A stretch of DNA of 6,438 nt from Clostridia bacterium. GTDB lineage: Bacteria > Bacillota > Clostridia > Oscillospirales > Acutalibacteraceae. Within the stretch, counting starts at the first letter, position 1. Every line of letters begins with the position of its first letter. The position numbers and the translations under genes are program-made. The notes under the pieces are model-generated. The model was given only the letters and a program-made list of their open reading frames with translations, did no database searches and had not been told where the DNA came from. The stretch spans positions 1-6,438 of the forward strand of contig JAFPBM010000126.1 of assembly GCA_017424125.1 (NCBI GenBank). Direction: 5' to 3'. Of this stretch, positions 5,810 through 6,438 are shown piece by piece.

Positions 5810-5838
5810 TTGATTTTGCTCGCTCGGTATAATACAAT
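5810..5838 (+). promoter_or_regulatory. promoter of the secreted-protein gene
   Basis: TTGATT (5810-5815) and TACAAT (5833-5838) are separated by 17 nt, a good sigma-A arrangement. An overlapping perfect TATAAT at 5828-5833 is also present but lacks a decent -35 at the right distance. Transcription would start near 5845, leaving a leader of about 70 nt. That leader contains a 7-bp hairpin (5855-5861 with 5867-5873) and the AGGAG ribosome binding site at 5901-5905. The preceding stretch 5704-5809 is AT-rich and holds nothing I can name. Confidence 0.65.
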
Positions 5839-5916
5839 GTATATGGTATCTTAGGTGTGTTGCATAAACACACGTTAAATTCTGACAATATTTTTTCAAA
5901 AGGAGTTGACTTTATT

Positions 5917-6438
5917 GTGAAAAACACAAAGAAAATTCTTTCCCTGGCACTCACTCTCGCAATGCTCCTGTCGGCAATTTTCTGCACAGGCGCAGTTGTA
6001 ACGGCTGAAGAGCCGACACCGACTGCTTTTAGCTACACGGCTGTTACACATTCTGACCCGAATGCAAAGGTGGAACTTGGCCAAAACCTTATTCCCGACC
6101 CCACGGTTACGGAATTTGATAAAAACGGAAATTACAGAGCGTATTACGGCACAACCGACGGCGCCGTTGACAGAACCAAGATTGCAAACGCAAATGCTTG
6201 GTGGTCTTCAACACATTGTGACAGAGCGTATACAAACTGGCCGGCAATGCAGGGCCCCGGTGTTTCGGGACGCGTTTCCAAAACCGTTACGCATACTGAA
6301 GATGGCTCGGGCAGTATTGTTCACGATTACGGTGCAACCACATACAATTCAACATTTCTTAACTTACCCACTACCGAAACGAACGCATACTATCTTTTCT
6401 CTTTTTGGGTAAAAAGTACCGCAGGTAGTTATTTAACC
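5917..6438 (+). CDS. secreted protein with signal peptide and probable carbohydrate-binding-type jellyroll domain, N-terminal 174 residues, cut by the right edge
   Basis: The frame opens with GTG at 5917, 11 nt after AGGAG (5901-5905), and stays open to the window end. Residues 1-30 form a Sec signal peptide: a basic n-region (MKNTKK), a hydrophobic core (about 7-28), and a likely cleavage after VTA at residue 30. Cys23 is preceded by Phe, so it is not a lipobox. After an acidic, Thr/Pro-rich stretch comes a segment starting NLIPDPTVTEF (57-67) and ending YYLFSFWVKS (158-167). This start and end resemble the first and central strands of CBM4/9-like or related galactose-binding-type jellyroll domains, which often open with 'NL(I/V)xNxxFE' and contain 'YxLSFWVK'. 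The rest of the protein, which would show whether it is a glycoside hydrolase, an adhesin or an S-layer-linked protein, lies outside. It has its own promoter, and its neighbours do not hint at its function. Confidence 0.82.
   Translation, partial: MKNTKKILSLALTLAMLLSAIFCTGAVVTAEEPTPTAFSYTAVTHSDPNAKVELGQNLIPDPTVTEFDKNGNYRAYYGTTDGAVDRTKIANANAWWSSTHCDRAYTNWPAMQGPGVSGRVSKTVTHTEDGSGSIVHDYGATTYNSTFLNLPTTETNAYYLFSFWVKSTAGSYLT

Noticed and set aside
5983..5985. Cys23 of the secreted protein as a lipoprotein site
   Set aside because: The preceding residues AIF do not fit a lipobox, and a standard signal peptidase site follows at VTA before Glu31.
5702..5987. Minus-strand open frames over the intergenic region before the secreted-protein gene
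   Set aside because: They cover a plus-strand promoter and leader, lack ribosome binding sites, and look like translated AT-rich intergenic DNA.
6062..6412. ATG-started plus-strand frame of 116 codons at the right end
   Set aside because: It is one base out of frame with the GTG-started gene that has a ribosome binding site, signal peptide and jellyroll-like strands. Its own product is Thr/Pro/Arg-rich and has no recognisable feature.

Overview
The window looks like a piece of chromosome from a Gram-positive, anaerobic Clostridia-type bacterium (Bacillota). Pointers are the strong purine-rich ribosome binding sites, the rsmD-coaD-coiled-coil gene order that I associate with Clostridia, the smpB-ssrA pair, a biotin-dependent sodium-pumping decarboxylase operon, and a secreted surface protein with a Gram-positive type signal peptide. 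Base composition is moderate and the sequence alone does not name a genus.

Left part, minus strand (1-2216): reading from right to left, a clear promoter at 2187-2216 drives rsmD (16S rRNA methyltransferase), coaD (coenzyme A synthesis) and a small coiled-coil protein. These three are packed with an overlap or a 2-nt gap and end at a strong symmetric terminator (620-649). Beyond it lie smpB and, only 13 nt further, the 5' end of ssrA (tmRNA), which runs off the left edge. SmpB and tmRNA work together in ribosome rescue. The first pseudoknot of the tmRNA can be read directly, but the tag-encoding part is outside the window.

Middle part, plus strand (2265-5703): a promoter divergent from that of rsmD leads, through a short leader with a long perfect hairpin, into four tightly spaced genes. 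They encode a small single-span membrane subunit (OadG family), a separate biotin carrier protein, a multi-span beta subunit (OadB family) and a carboxyltransferase alpha subunit (OadA/PycB family). Together they form a complete split Na+-translocating oxaloacetate decarboxylase. Alpha moves the carboxyl group of oxaloacetate to biotin, the carrier swings carboxybiotin to beta, and beta releases CO2 while exporting Na+. A textbook intrinsic terminator closes the operon. There is no biotin carboxylase gene here, which favours a decarboxylase over a pyruvate carboxylase.

Right part, plus strand (5704-6438): about 210 nt of AT-rich intergenic DNA with a promoter, then the first 174 codons of a GTG-started secreted protein with a signal peptide and what looks like a carbohydrate-binding-type jellyroll domain. 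It runs off the right edge.

I see no mobile element, CRISPR array, tRNA or clearly new system. The more interesting points are the split decarboxylase architecture, the leader hairpin and TG-repeat promoter in front of it, and the unidentified surface protein.
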